Shown one piece after another: positions 19,759-27,326 of a DNA stretch of 64,000 nt; position 1 is the first letter of the stretch, and each line of letters starts with the position of its first letter. The notes below the pieces were generated by a model that was not told the origin of the DNA, ran no database searches, and worked only from the letters and a program-made list of their open reading frames with translations. The translations under genes were made by a program, and so were the position numbers. Source of the stretch: Idiomarina fontislapidosi (lineage in GTDB: Bacteria; Pseudomonadota; Gammaproteobacteria; Enterobacterales; Alteromonadaceae); the NCBI RefSeq assembly GCF_003226255.1, contig NZ_QJST01000002.1, positions 248,001 through 312,000 of the forward strand, read 5' to 3'.

Positions 19759-20937
19759 TTATTTATTATTGTTTTGTAGGTGCGAGCAATTAAGTTGAGC
19801 GATATCTGTGCACCCCATTAATGCTAAACTCACTGACAATGCTTTATGCCACTGGCTAAGCAGCGCACTCACACCCGCCTCACCCTGACTCGCTAATGCA
19901 TAAACCCAAGCGCGCCCAAGCAGCCCACCATCGGCACCTAATGCCAGTGCGATTAATAAATCCTGTGGATTACGAATCCCCCCATCAAGCCACAACTCAA
20001 CCTGCGCTCGGCAGTCATGTTCTTTTAGATGTTGGTGGATCTGCGGTAACACATCAATCGGGCATGCCGCGCCATCGAGCTGCCGCCCACCATGATTCGA
20101 GATAATTAATCCGTCCGCACCCACTTTCACCGCCTGCAGCGCATCATCCTCGTGCAGAATACCTTTAATCACTAACTTGCCAGGCCAACGTGCACGAAGC
20201 CACGCAATGTCATCCCAACTAACACTCGGGTCAAACTGCTCATCCACCCAGCGCTTAAAGTCAGTTAATTGGCGTGCATTGGGAACGGCTTCGGTAAGGT
20301 TACCGAATACATGCGGTCCGCCCTTAATACCCACATCCCATAACCATTTGGGGTGAGCGATAAAATCAAGCGTTCGACGCAGTTTGGCGAGTCGGCTATT
20401 AGATTCAAAGCCATTTCGAACATCGCGATAGCGAACGCCCAATACAGCTAAATCGACCGTGACAACTAATACCTCAACACCCTGTTTACGGACACGATCA
20501 AGAAGTTGCGCGACAAACTCGCGATCGCGCATCATATAAAGTTGGAACCAGGCGGGTTGATGCTCGCGATGTTGATGAATTTCCTCAATACCGCACAATG
20601 ACACAGTTGATGCACAGAAAGGAAGATGCTGGCGTTGTGCTGCACGAAACGCTTGTGTTTCGCCACGACGCGCCATCATTCCCGCAAGCCCCACGGGACC
20701 CAAAGCGAGCGGTGCTGAATAACATTGACCGAGCCGTTCAACGGCTAAATTGATATGCTCTACATCGCGCATAACACGTTGCTGTAGCCGCCAACGTGTA
20801 AAGGAGTGGATATTAGACTGCGCCGTTTGCTCGGCAAACGCGCCGCCATCAATATAATCAAATAATGCACGCGGCAACCGCCGTTCGGCAGCCTGTCTAA
20901 AATCCTCAGTGCCCGCTGGGGTAATCGGGTATCTCAT
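19759..20937 (-). CDS. FMN-dependent 2-hydroxyacid dehydrogenase, LldD-like
   Basis: This 392-residue TIM-barrel flavoenzyme closely follows the E. coli LldD pattern, including LPRALFDYIDGGA near the N-terminus, APVGLAGM-type FMN contacts (near 80-87) and SNHGGRQLDG (280-289) with the catalytic H282 and R285. The family oxidises L-lactate or related L-2-hydroxyacids at the inner membrane and passes electrons to quinone. No cytochrome domain is present. The ATG lies 32 bases inside the end of the YgjP-like gene and lacks a clear ribosome binding site, suggesting translational coupling. Substrate may be L-lactate or, given the ThDP partner downstream, an aromatic hydroxyacid such as mandelate. 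Confidence 0.88.
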   Translation of the reverse strand: MRYPITPAGTEDFRQAAERRLPRALFDYIDGGAFAEQTAQSNIHSFTRWRLQQRVMRDVEHINLAVERLGQCYSAPLALGPVGLAGMMARRGETQAFRAAQRQHLPFCASTVSLCGIEEIHQHREHQPAWFQLYMMRDREFVAQLLDRVRKQGVEVLVVTVDLAVLGVRYRDVRNGFESNSRLAKLRRTLDFIAHPKWLWDVGIKGGPHVFGNLTEAVPNARQLTDFKRWVDEQFDPSVSWDDIAWLRARWPGKLVIKGILHEDDALQAVKVGADGLIISNHGGRQLDGAACPIDVLPQIHQHLKEHDCRAQVELWLDGGIRNPQDLLIALALGADGGLLGRAWVYALASQGEAGVSALLSQWHKALSVSLALMGCTDIAQLNCSHLQNNNK

Positions 20938-21607
20938 AATGATTTAAACGTTGTTTTAATGAACGCCAATTAGGTAGAAACGAGTCCATTAACGCATAAA
21001 AACGCGCGTTATGGTAGCGTTCAAATAAGTGAGTCAGTTCGTGGACAACGACATACTCAAGTAACTCGGTAGGAAAATGAACGAGCTGAAAACTGAGCCA
21101 AATTTTTTTAGTACGGGTATTGCAGCTCCCCCACCGAGTATGCATTTTTCGAATGCCAAAACTGCTTGCCCGAACCCCCATGATGGGTTCCCAGTGCGCC
21201 AGTAAACGTGCAATATTTTGGTCTAAATGGCGTCTCAGTTGCCGCTCAACCTGCTGTTCACCCAGCGAACCAGCCCCCCTCACATAAACTGATACGACCG
21301 ATGATGCGACATTTACCCCGGCCTGTGAGGCTGCCTGACAGCGCTGACACCGATACCACTGTCCGTCGATCAGCGCGCGCTCTGTGTTAAATAACGAAAC
21401 ACTTGGAGAACGAGCCGTATCTCGCAGTTGCGCTCGTCGTTGCTCTATCCATTCGCGACGCTCAGCAAGTAGCTGGTCAATATAATGTTGTGGGCAACGC
21501 TTAGGCGCACTGACCTCGAGCTCATCAGCCGAGCGCAAGCGCAAATAAATGTGTTTTATGGGCTTGCGCACAATACGAATTTTAACGGGCGTCGTTACTT
21601 GAGTCAT
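20906..21607 (-). CDS. YgjP-type metal-dependent hydrolase (DUF45, SprT-like fold)
   Basis: The product is 233 residues with the zinc-metallopeptidase motif HELTHLFERYHNARF, giving HExxH plus a downstream histidine, and the upstream MHTRWGSCN segment typical of the YgjP family. The family is predicted to contain cytoplasmic metallopeptidases; a substrate is unknown to me. I choose the ATG at 21607, with AAGGTGG just before it, over the GTG at 21613. The gene overlaps the ion-channel gene by 26 bases upstream and the lldD-like gene by 32 bases downstream, so the three appear coupled. These long overlaps are unusual in a window where most overlaps are 1-4 bases. Confidence 0.85.
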   Translation of the reverse strand: MTQVTTPVKIRIVRKPIKHIYLRLRSADELEVSAPKRCPQHYIDQLLAERREWIEQRRAQLRDTARSPSVSLFNTERALIDGQWYRCQRCQAASQAGVNVASSVVSVYVRGAGSLGEQQVERQLRRHLDQNIARLLAHWEPIMGVRASSFGIRKMHTRWGSCNTRTKKIWLSFQLVHFPTELLEYVVVHELTHLFERYHNARFYALMDSFLPNWRSLKQRLNHYEIPDYPSGH

Positions 21608-22427
21608 GACCACCTTGTTTGATGATGAGCTGCTTTAACTCATTAATTTCCGAACGCAAGCTATCGATTTGCTCGTTTAACTGATCTTCACGGTTTTGCT
21701 CAAGCTCTTGCTCGCACGCCTGTAGTTCAAGTCGGCTCTCTTTATCCATCACATTAACAACAATACCGATGACCATATTTAAAAACGCAAAAGCAGTCAA
21801 AAAGATAAAGGTCATGTAGAACAGCCAACTCCATGGATACACTTCCATGGTCTCGTACTGAATATCGGTCCAATCCTCAAACGTCATTACTCGGAAGAGC
21901 GTCAGCATCGAACGCGCAATGTTTTCCCATAAGAACGGGTTGATATCTTTAAATAAATAGCTGCCTAGCGCGGCATAGATATAAAAGATAATAAACATCA
22001 ACAACACCACATAACCCATCTGTGGCAGAGCTTTCAGCAAGGATGTGATTAAGGTTCTTAATTCAGGGATGATCGAAATCATCCTGAGCACTCGGAATAT
22101 GCGCACCAAGCGCGCCAGCAAGGCTAGCTCAGAATCATTAACAGGGATTAAGCTGACCACAACGACAAGCGTATCAAATACGTTCCAGCCGTTTTTAAAG
22201 AACCGTTTTTTATCGCTATCAGCAATAAAGCGAATACTGATTTCGACCACAAAAAAAACGGTAATAAACCAGTCCAACCCCACCAACAAGGTGTTGACTA
22301 AATTGGGCAGGTCATAGGTCTTAGCGCCTATCTCGAGCGCTGAGATGATGATGACGCTAATCACCGCGAATTCAAATAGACGATTGTCTTTTAGCGCAGC
22401 CAAGCGTCCTTTTAGTGTCTCATACAT
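21582..22427 (-). CDS. Single-domain voltage-gated cation channel (BacNav/ion_trans family)
   Basis: This 281-residue inner-membrane protein has six transmembrane segments in the voltage-gated channel layout. S4 carries four arginines at every third position (R106, R109, R112, R115). The pore loop between S5 and S6 contains the filter TFEDWTD (182-188). A charged C-terminal coiled coil (about 232-272) should assemble the tetramer, as in NaChBac-type channels. Known bacterial sodium channels carry TLESW in the filter; the extra aspartates here at 185 and 188 resemble the calcium-selective CavAb design, so Ca permeation is a serious possibility. The gene follows uppP by 32 bases and overlaps the YgjP-like gene. 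Confidence 0.9.
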   Translation of the reverse strand: MYETLKGRLAALKDNRLFEFAVISVIIISALEIGAKTYDLPNLVNTLLVGLDWFITVFFVVEISIRFIADSDKKRFFKNGWNVFDTLVVVVSLIPVNDSELALLARLVRIFRVLRMISIIPELRTLITSLLKALPQMGYVVLLMFIIFYIYAALGSYLFKDINPFLWENIARSMLTLFRVMTFEDWTDIQYETMEVYPWSWLFYMTFIFLTAFAFLNMVIGIVVNVMDKESRLELQACEQELEQNREDQLNEQIDSLRSEINELKQLIIKQGGHDSSNDAR

Positions 22428-22459
22428 ACCTTTGCTTTACCTTCAATATCGAAACACAG

Positions 22460-23260
22460 TTACAAATAGAACACCCAAACCAAATAACCTGCGAGCAAAA
22501 AGCGATAAATGACATAAGGCCACATACCCACTTGATTTAACCATTTCAAGAATAGATGGATCGCCGTAATTGCCGTAATGAACGACGCTAAAGTGCCTAT
22601 CGCAAAGGCTGTCCAGTCGATTGATAGGTCCTCACTGACCACATCCAGCAACTTCAGCGTAGCGGCTGCAACAGTGATTGGAATGGCCATGAAAAACGAA
22701 AACTTAGACGCTGTCTCACGCGTCATGCCAAGAAAGAGTCCAGCAGTAATCGTTGACCCCGAGCGCGAAGTGCCTGGAATCAGTGCTATCGCCTGAAATA
22801 AACCGATAACTAAAGCGTCTTTTAAACCAATTTGTTCAAGTGTGCGCTGACCACGACAAAACTTATCAGCGACCGCGAGCAAGATAGCAAACACCACCGT
22901 GGTGGTAATAATCACTGCAACAGCGCGCAAGGCCGAGTCGACGTAGTCAATCAGGAAATAACCGGCGATACAAGCGGGTATAGTGGCAATCACGACCATC
23001 CAGGCAAGCTTACTCTCGCCGACATGACGGCCTTTTGGAATAGAGCGCAGACCATCATAGAGCAACGTACTCACTTCCTTCCGAAAGTAACCCACGACGG
23101 CTAGCAGTGTTCCAACGTGCACCGCTAAATCAAAAGCAACCCCTTGGTCTTCCCACCCCGTCAGGACAGGTAGCAAGATTAAATGGGCTGAACTCGAAAT
23201 GGGTAAAAACTCAGTGATTCCTTGTAAAATACCCAACCAAATAGCGTGTAGAAAATCCAT
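22460..23260 (-). CDS. uppP: Undecaprenyl-diphosphatase UppP (BacA)
   Basis: UppP (266 residues, about eight membrane helices) dephosphorylates undecaprenyl diphosphate, recycling the lipid carrier of cell wall and surface polysaccharide synthesis. The two family motifs are visible: EFLPISSSAHL near residue 17 and PGTSRSGSTI in the middle. Length matches the E. coli protein (273 residues). It is upstream of and probably cotranscribed with the channel gene. The gap to lysC upstream is 95 bases, and I saw no terminator there. Confidence 0.96.
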   Translation of the reverse strand: MDFLHAIWLGILQGITEFLPISSSAHLILLPVLTGWEDQGVAFDLAVHVGTLLAVVGYFRKEVSTLLYDGLRSIPKGRHVGESKLAWMVVIATIPACIAGYFLIDYVDSALRAVAVIITTTVVFAILLAVADKFCRGQRTLEQIGLKDALVIGLFQAIALIPGTSRSGSTITAGLFLGMTRETASKFSFFMAIPITVAAATLKLLDVVSEDLSIDWTAFAIGTLASFITAITAIHLFLKWLNQVGMWPYVIYRFLLAGYLVWVFYL

Positions 23261-23355
23261 GTAAATGCCCGCGCCTAATCATTATTGTCATTGCGCAGGC
23301 ATTATACTCATAACCCTTGCTATGTTAATCAGCGAATACTTAATTTTTCGAAGCT

Positions 23356-24738
23356 TTATCGCTTTATTCTGTCGTGTAAACGATTAACAACCGAATCAGT
23401 ATCGGCTGCAGGGATTAAAAAGCATAGATTATAAGGACTCGCACCCTGACAAATCATCCGCACCGGTGTAGGTGATACGGCGTCGAACACCCATTGACTG
23501 AGCTGAGATTGACGTCCAATTTGGTTGCCTATTAAAGCCACTAAAGACAGGTCGTGTTCTAACTCAACGCGCGCAAACGCCTCGATCGCCTCTATCGCAG
23601 CGGAGGGCACAGTCGCCCGATTATTGGCTTGGCTACCGCCTTCATCCAGTGTCAATGCAATACTCACTTCAGATGTCGTAATAAGGTCGATACTGATGTC
23701 ATATTTTGCAAAGATAGCAAAGAGCTTCGCTAAGAATCCTGATGCATGAAACATATCGATACTATGCACGGTCATCAGCGTCTGCTTTTTTCTAACAGCG
23801 ATTGCGCGTACATCTGGACGAAAAACAGTATCTCTTACAAGACGTGTACCACCGCGTTCGGGATAATGGCTGTGGCCGACAAAAACAGGGATATTATGCT
23901 CAATAGCGGGAATCAGGCTGGCTGGGTGGAGCACCTTTGCACCAAAGGTTGCCATTTCAGCCGCTTCATCAAAACTCATCTCTGGAATGGGGAATGCGTC
24001 CTCGCACAAGCGCGGATCAGTTGAGTACACTCCGGCTACGTCGGTCCAAATTTGCACCTCTTGCGCGTCAATTGCAACGGCTAACAACGCAGCACTATAA
24101 TCACTGCCACCGCGTCCTAGCGTCGTTGTAACACCCGTTTGAGTCGCACCGATGAATCCTTGAGTGACGTACTGAATAGACTCATCTAATGCTTCAAATT
24201 GTTGTTTTGTTTTACTGCGCGTAGCCGCCATATCGGGTCGGGCATGACCAAACCGGTCATCGGTAACTAACCAGTTTTCAGCGGGCAAGACGTCAGCAGA
24301 AGTGCCATCAAGCTCTTCCCACACAGCACAAAACAGAACACTAGAACAGGCTTCGCCAAAACTCAGTAACTTATCACGCCACTGTGCGTAGTCTTCGGTC
24401 GTTTTATCTGGCGCTTGGTCCACATGCAAAGATAGTGCGAGATGGATCTGTTCAAGTTGCGCACGCCAGTGCTGCAAACGCGCCGCGTCGAGCTTTGATA
24501 TATGCGAAATGATCGTTTGATGGCGCTCGGTGATTTGTGACAACATGTCGGCGCTGTCACGCACTGTCTGTGCAATACTGACCAATAAGTCGGTGACTCC
24601 CCCACAAGCGCTAACAACCACTATTGTGCGTTGAGTTTGTTGCTGAATATTGGCGACCGCAGCACTAATAGCCTGATACGTCGCTACGCTGGTACCACCA
24701 AATTTGGCGATAGATAGATTCTTTTGAAGTTGATTCAT
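23356..24738 (-). CDS. lysC: Lysine-sensitive aspartate kinase III
   Basis: LysC (460 residues) phosphorylates aspartate, the first step of lysine, threonine, methionine and diaminopimelate synthesis. The N-terminal kinase domain begins with IAKFGGTSV and carries TTLGRGGSDYSA in its middle. Two ACT domains follow (about residues 310-455), giving feedback by lysine. It is a monofunctional aspartokinase, close in length to E. coli LysC (449). The start is the ATG at 24738, with GAGG six bases upstream. An in-frame extension to 24879 runs through the lysine riboswitch and is rejected. Control is thus both allosteric and by the riboswitch. Confidence 0.96.
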   Translation of the reverse strand: MNQLQKNLSIAKFGGTSVATYQAISAAVANIQQQTQRTIVVVSACGGVTDLLVSIAQTVRDSADMLSQITERHQTIISHISKLDAARLQHWRAQLEQIHLALSLHVDQAPDKTTEDYAQWRDKLLSFGEACSSVLFCAVWEELDGTSADVLPAENWLVTDDRFGHARPDMAATRSKTKQQFEALDESIQYVTQGFIGATQTGVTTTLGRGGSDYSAALLAVAIDAQEVQIWTDVAGVYSTDPRLCEDAFPIPEMSFDEAAEMATFGAKVLHPASLIPAIEHNIPVFVGHSHYPERGGTRLVRDTVFRPDVRAIAVRKKQTLMTVHSIDMFHASGFLAKLFAIFAKYDISIDLITTSEVSIALTLDEGGSQANNRATVPSAAIEAIEAFARVELEHDLSLVALIGNQIGRQSQLSQWVFDAVSPTPVRMICQGASPYNLCFLIPAADTDSVVNRLHDRIKR

Positions 24739-24739
24739 T

Positions 24740-24820
24740 TGATCCTCTGAACAAATTACAACAATGTTCAGAGAGCTTGGTCCACGCTGAGATGACTCAA
24801 TAATGCAGCCAGAAGCTCTC
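24740..24820 (-). promoter_or_regulatory. Translational expression platform of the lysC riboswitch
   Basis: Two exclusive helices can be read. CUCUGAACA (24773-24765) pairs perfectly over 9 bp with UGUUCAGAG (24753-24745), burying the Shine-Dalgarno GAGG (24747-24744). Alternatively AAGCUCUC (24778-24771) pairs over 8 bp with GAGAGCUU (24820-24813), which shares bases with the 3' strand of P1. Lysine-stabilised P1 would free AAGCUCUC, let the sequestering hairpin form and shut off translation. No T-run follows, so the switch looks translational, not transcriptional. Confidence 0.75.
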
Positions 24821-24968
24821 CACCCGACAGGTGACAACTGCAGGTGTTCAAACCCAACAGCCGATAGACCATCGTCCAACCAATGACCTACCTCGGCGGT
24901 TCACTCCCTGACATTTCTAAGTGCTGGAACTGAAACAGAAATGCTACCTAGTAACCGCGCCTCTTCCT
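24809..24968 (-). ncRNA. Lysine riboswitch (L-box) aptamer upstream of lysC
   Basis: On the minus strand the leader contains the L-box hallmarks in order: GGAAGAGGCGCG at the 5' end, GCCGAGG and ATCGGCT forming one arm, GTTGTCACC, and a closing CTTCTGG. These match, in order and spacing, the E. coli lysC leader as I remember it. The 5' and 3' ends pair as P1. The aptamer begins immediately at the stop codon of the preceding diguanylate cyclase gene and ends 71 bases before the lysC ATG. Confidence 0.92.
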
Positions 24969-26058
24969 AAACCGTATTATTGACTTTTCGTGATTCAGAT
25001 TCAACCGCCGAAACAAAACTTTGAACTCGGTTTCTTCCATTCGATTTAGCTTGATAGAGTGCTCTATCGGCCTGAGAAATTAATTCTTCGGGGCTTTTAA
25101 CTCGATCAGTGCTCGATACACCAATGCTGACACTTGTGGTCACCGCATCATTCACTTTTATATTGAGACGCTTACGAATCCGCTCAGCTAACTCGACGGC
25201 ATCGAGGTGAGAGGTATTGGGCGCGATGATTAAAAACTCTTCGCCCCCCCAACGTCCCACAACATCGTAGCCTCGCACCGACTCAGACAACCGCTGCGCT
25301 AATTTAATCAATACTTCGTCACCAAAGAGGTGACCATATTCATCATTAATCCGTTTAAATAAATCGACATCGAGCAGAAGAATCGAAATTGGTAGCGAAC
25401 GACGCTCTTTGTATAAACTAAAAAGCGTGGAATCCAAGTACTGGCGATTGAATAACTGAGTCAATTTATCGGTTTTCGCCATTTTATCTAATCGAATACT
25501 TTGTTCATGTAGTAATTGATTCGCCTCGGTACGAGTTTTTTCGTAAAACCGATACAAAAGTATACTAATAACGAATACTTCAATGGTATTCAAAAAGGCA
25601 CCTAGAGTCAGGTGAGGTGCTTGTTGTACGAATATTGTGTCGTACAGCTGAAGCGTAAATATAGAAAAAAAGACCACCGTGACCCAAAGCCCTTTATTTT
25701 TTCCTAATAAGAAAAAAGCAAATGGAGGAAATAAAGCAGTCCATAAATAACCATTGTTGTTGCCTGCGGCCAAACTCAGAAACGTCGTGATTAGCAGACC
25801 GATCATCAATGTGAACAGCCAACTTACAAGCTCGATCAAGTGCCGCTTTTTCAAAAGGTACCACAAACTTGCGGCGATAGACGCGCCCACTGCGTCCAGC
25901 GTCGCTAAGTCGAGAGCGTCAAATAAAAATAAGTTTAAAATGGCTAACAGCAGCAAAGCGATTACGCCGATCACTAAACATACTTCTAATAGTTGTCGGC
26001 GACGATAGTTCGGATCGAGCTTACCCGAAATATAGGTGGGACGAAGTAATTTTTTCAC
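24967..26058 (-). CDS. Membrane-bound diguanylate cyclase (GGDEF)
   Basis: This 363-residue protein has an N-terminal membrane region of about six helices (residues 20-180), a linker, and a C-terminal GGDEF domain (about 195-350). The active-site motif is GGEEF, and RGYD five residues upstream is an intact I-site for feedback by c-di-GMP. It should make c-di-GMP from two GTP in response to a membrane or small-molecule cue. The start is a GTG with no clear ribosome binding site; a strong terminator hairpin ends 25 bases upstream of it, so its promoter is not obvious. Its stop codon directly abuts the lysine riboswitch of lysC, and the lysC promoter probably lies in its last codons. Confidence 0.92.
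   Translation of the reverse strand: MKKLLRPTYISGKLDPNYRRRQLLEVCLVIGVIALLLLAILNLFLFDALDLATLDAVGASIAASLWYLLKKRHLIELVSWLFTLMIGLLITTFLSLAAGNNNGYLWTALFPPFAFFLLGKNKGLWVTVVFFSIFTLQLYDTIFVQQAPHLTLGAFLNTIEVFVISILLYRFYEKTRTEANQLLHEQSIRLDKMAKTDKLTQLFNRQYLDSTLFSLYKERRSLPISILLLDVDLFKRINDEYGHLFGDEVLIKLAQRLSESVRGYDVVGRWGGEEFLIIAPNTSHLDAVELAERIRKRLNIKVNDAVTTSVSIGVSSTDRVKSPEELISQADRALYQAKSNGRNRVQSFVSAVESESRKVNNTV
24976..25004 (-). promoter_or_regulatory. Candidate lysC promoter inside the 3' end of the diguanylate cyclase gene
   Basis: TTGAAT (25004-24999) and AATAAT (24981-24976) are 17 bases apart on the minus strand. The predicted start of transcription falls at the very beginning of the riboswitch, which supports the assignment. 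Confidence 0.55.
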
Positions 26059-26083
26059 GAGGGTTGATTAACCGTCCAAATAA

Positions 26084-26123
26084 AAAAAGATTGACGGAAT
26101 TTTAACCTCCCGTCAATCTTTTT
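26084..26123. terminator. Rho-independent terminator downstream of the alcohol dehydrogenase
   Basis: AAAAAGATTGACGG and CCGTCAATCTTTTT form a 14-bp perfect stem with a 12-base loop. On the minus strand it continues into TTTTTTT, 18 bases past the dehydrogenase stop. It lies only 25 bases before the next start codon. Confidence 0.9.
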
Positions 26124-26141
26124 GATTGAAGACTAACTAAT

Positions 26142-27194
26142 TCACGCAGATTGCTTGAGTGTATCCATATCGATAACAAAACGGTATTTCACGTCGCCTT
26201 TTTTCATTCGCTCAAAGGCATCATTAATATTTTTGATATCAAGCATCTCAACATCACAGTGAATACCATGTTCTCCACAGAAATCGAGCATCTCTTGGGT
26301 TTCTGGCATACCACCTATCAACGAGCCGGCTAACACTCGACGTTTAAGCACTAATTGCCCCGCTTGTAACGCCGGATCCACAGGCTCAAGTAAGCCGACC
26401 AGAATATGTGTGCCATCAAACTTCAAGCAATTAAGGTACGGGTTAAGATCATGCTGCACAGGAACCGTGTCGAGCATGAAATCAAATGTTTCGGCAACCG
26501 CTTCCATTTGTGCCTCATCAGTTGAAATAACCACGTGATCGGCACCCTGCTTTTTGGCTTCTTTTACCTTACTTTCTGAGCGTGTAAACAAGGTGACTTC
26601 TGCACCCATCGCTTTAGCGAATTTGACACCCATATGACCTAAGCCACCCATGCCAATCACACCGACCTTATCACCTTTTTTAACGCCATAATGACGCAAC
26701 GGTGAATAGGTTGTAATACCTGCACACAACAATGGCGCACTTTTAGCTGGATCGAGTGAGTCTGGAACACGCACAACAAATCGGTCGCTGACGACCACGT
26801 TCTCTGAATATCCGCCATAGGTAATTGAACCGTCGTGTTTGTCTTCACCATTATAAGTCGGCACCATACCGTTTAAGCAGTATTGCTCCAAACCTTCATC
26901 ACATGCTTCGCAACTGCGACATGAATCAACCATACAGCCGACCCCAACGATGTCGCCTTCTTTATAATCTTTAACGTCAGCACCGACCTGAGTTACACGA
27001 CCAATAATTTCGTGGCCAGGCACGACCGGATATAGGGTGCCACCCCAATCATTTTGTACATAGTGGATGTCCGTGTGACATACACCACAATATAAAATAT
27101 CGATAGCTACGTCATCAGCACGAGGTTCACGACGTTCAATAGTATGGGGCGCCATACCCGATGTTTCAGATTGTGCCGCATATGATTTGGTCAT
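26142..27194 (-). CDS. Zinc-dependent NAD(P) alcohol dehydrogenase (YahK/cinnamyl alcohol dehydrogenase type)
   Basis: This 350-residue medium-chain dehydrogenase has CGVCHTD and GHE for the catalytic zinc, a four-cysteine structural zinc loop (CRSCEACDEGLEQYC region, near residues 93-107) and the Rossmann motif GMGGLGHMG (near 180). The pattern is that of the YahK/CAD group, which reduces a broad range of aldehydes, usually with NADPH. It is a single-gene unit with GGAGA before the ATG and its own terminator. It diverges from the large diguanylate cyclase gene. Physiological substrate is unknown; aldehyde detoxification is the usual guess. Confidence 0.93.
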   Translation of the reverse strand: MTKSYAAQSETSGMAPHTIERREPRADDVAIDILYCGVCHTDIHYVQNDWGGTLYPVVPGHEIIGRVTQVGADVKDYKEGDIVGVGCMVDSCRSCEACDEGLEQYCLNGMVPTYNGEDKHDGSITYGGYSENVVVSDRFVVRVPDSLDPAKSAPLLCAGITTYSPLRHYGVKKGDKVGVIGMGGLGHMGVKFAKAMGAEVTLFTRSESKVKEAKKQGADHVVISTDEAQMEAVAETFDFMLDTVPVQHDLNPYLNCLKFDGTHILVGLLEPVDPALQAGQLVLKRRVLAGSLIGGMPETQEMLDFCGEHGIHCDVEMLDIKNINDAFERMKKGDVKYRFVIDMDTLKQSA

Positions 27195-27326
27195 GTTTAA
27201 TCTCCAAAGTTGATATATTTTTAGATTCGGTTATTACTAATGGTGTAACTATTGGTAATCAATTTACAATTCACGTACCATCTGATTGCAAGCAATCTTT
27301 TGAGCCGTAAATTAAGGCCTAAACAC

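Noticed and set aside
24739-24879. In-frame N-terminal extension of LysC
   Set aside because: It runs through the lysine riboswitch and its expression platform, and the family N-terminus begins at 24738.
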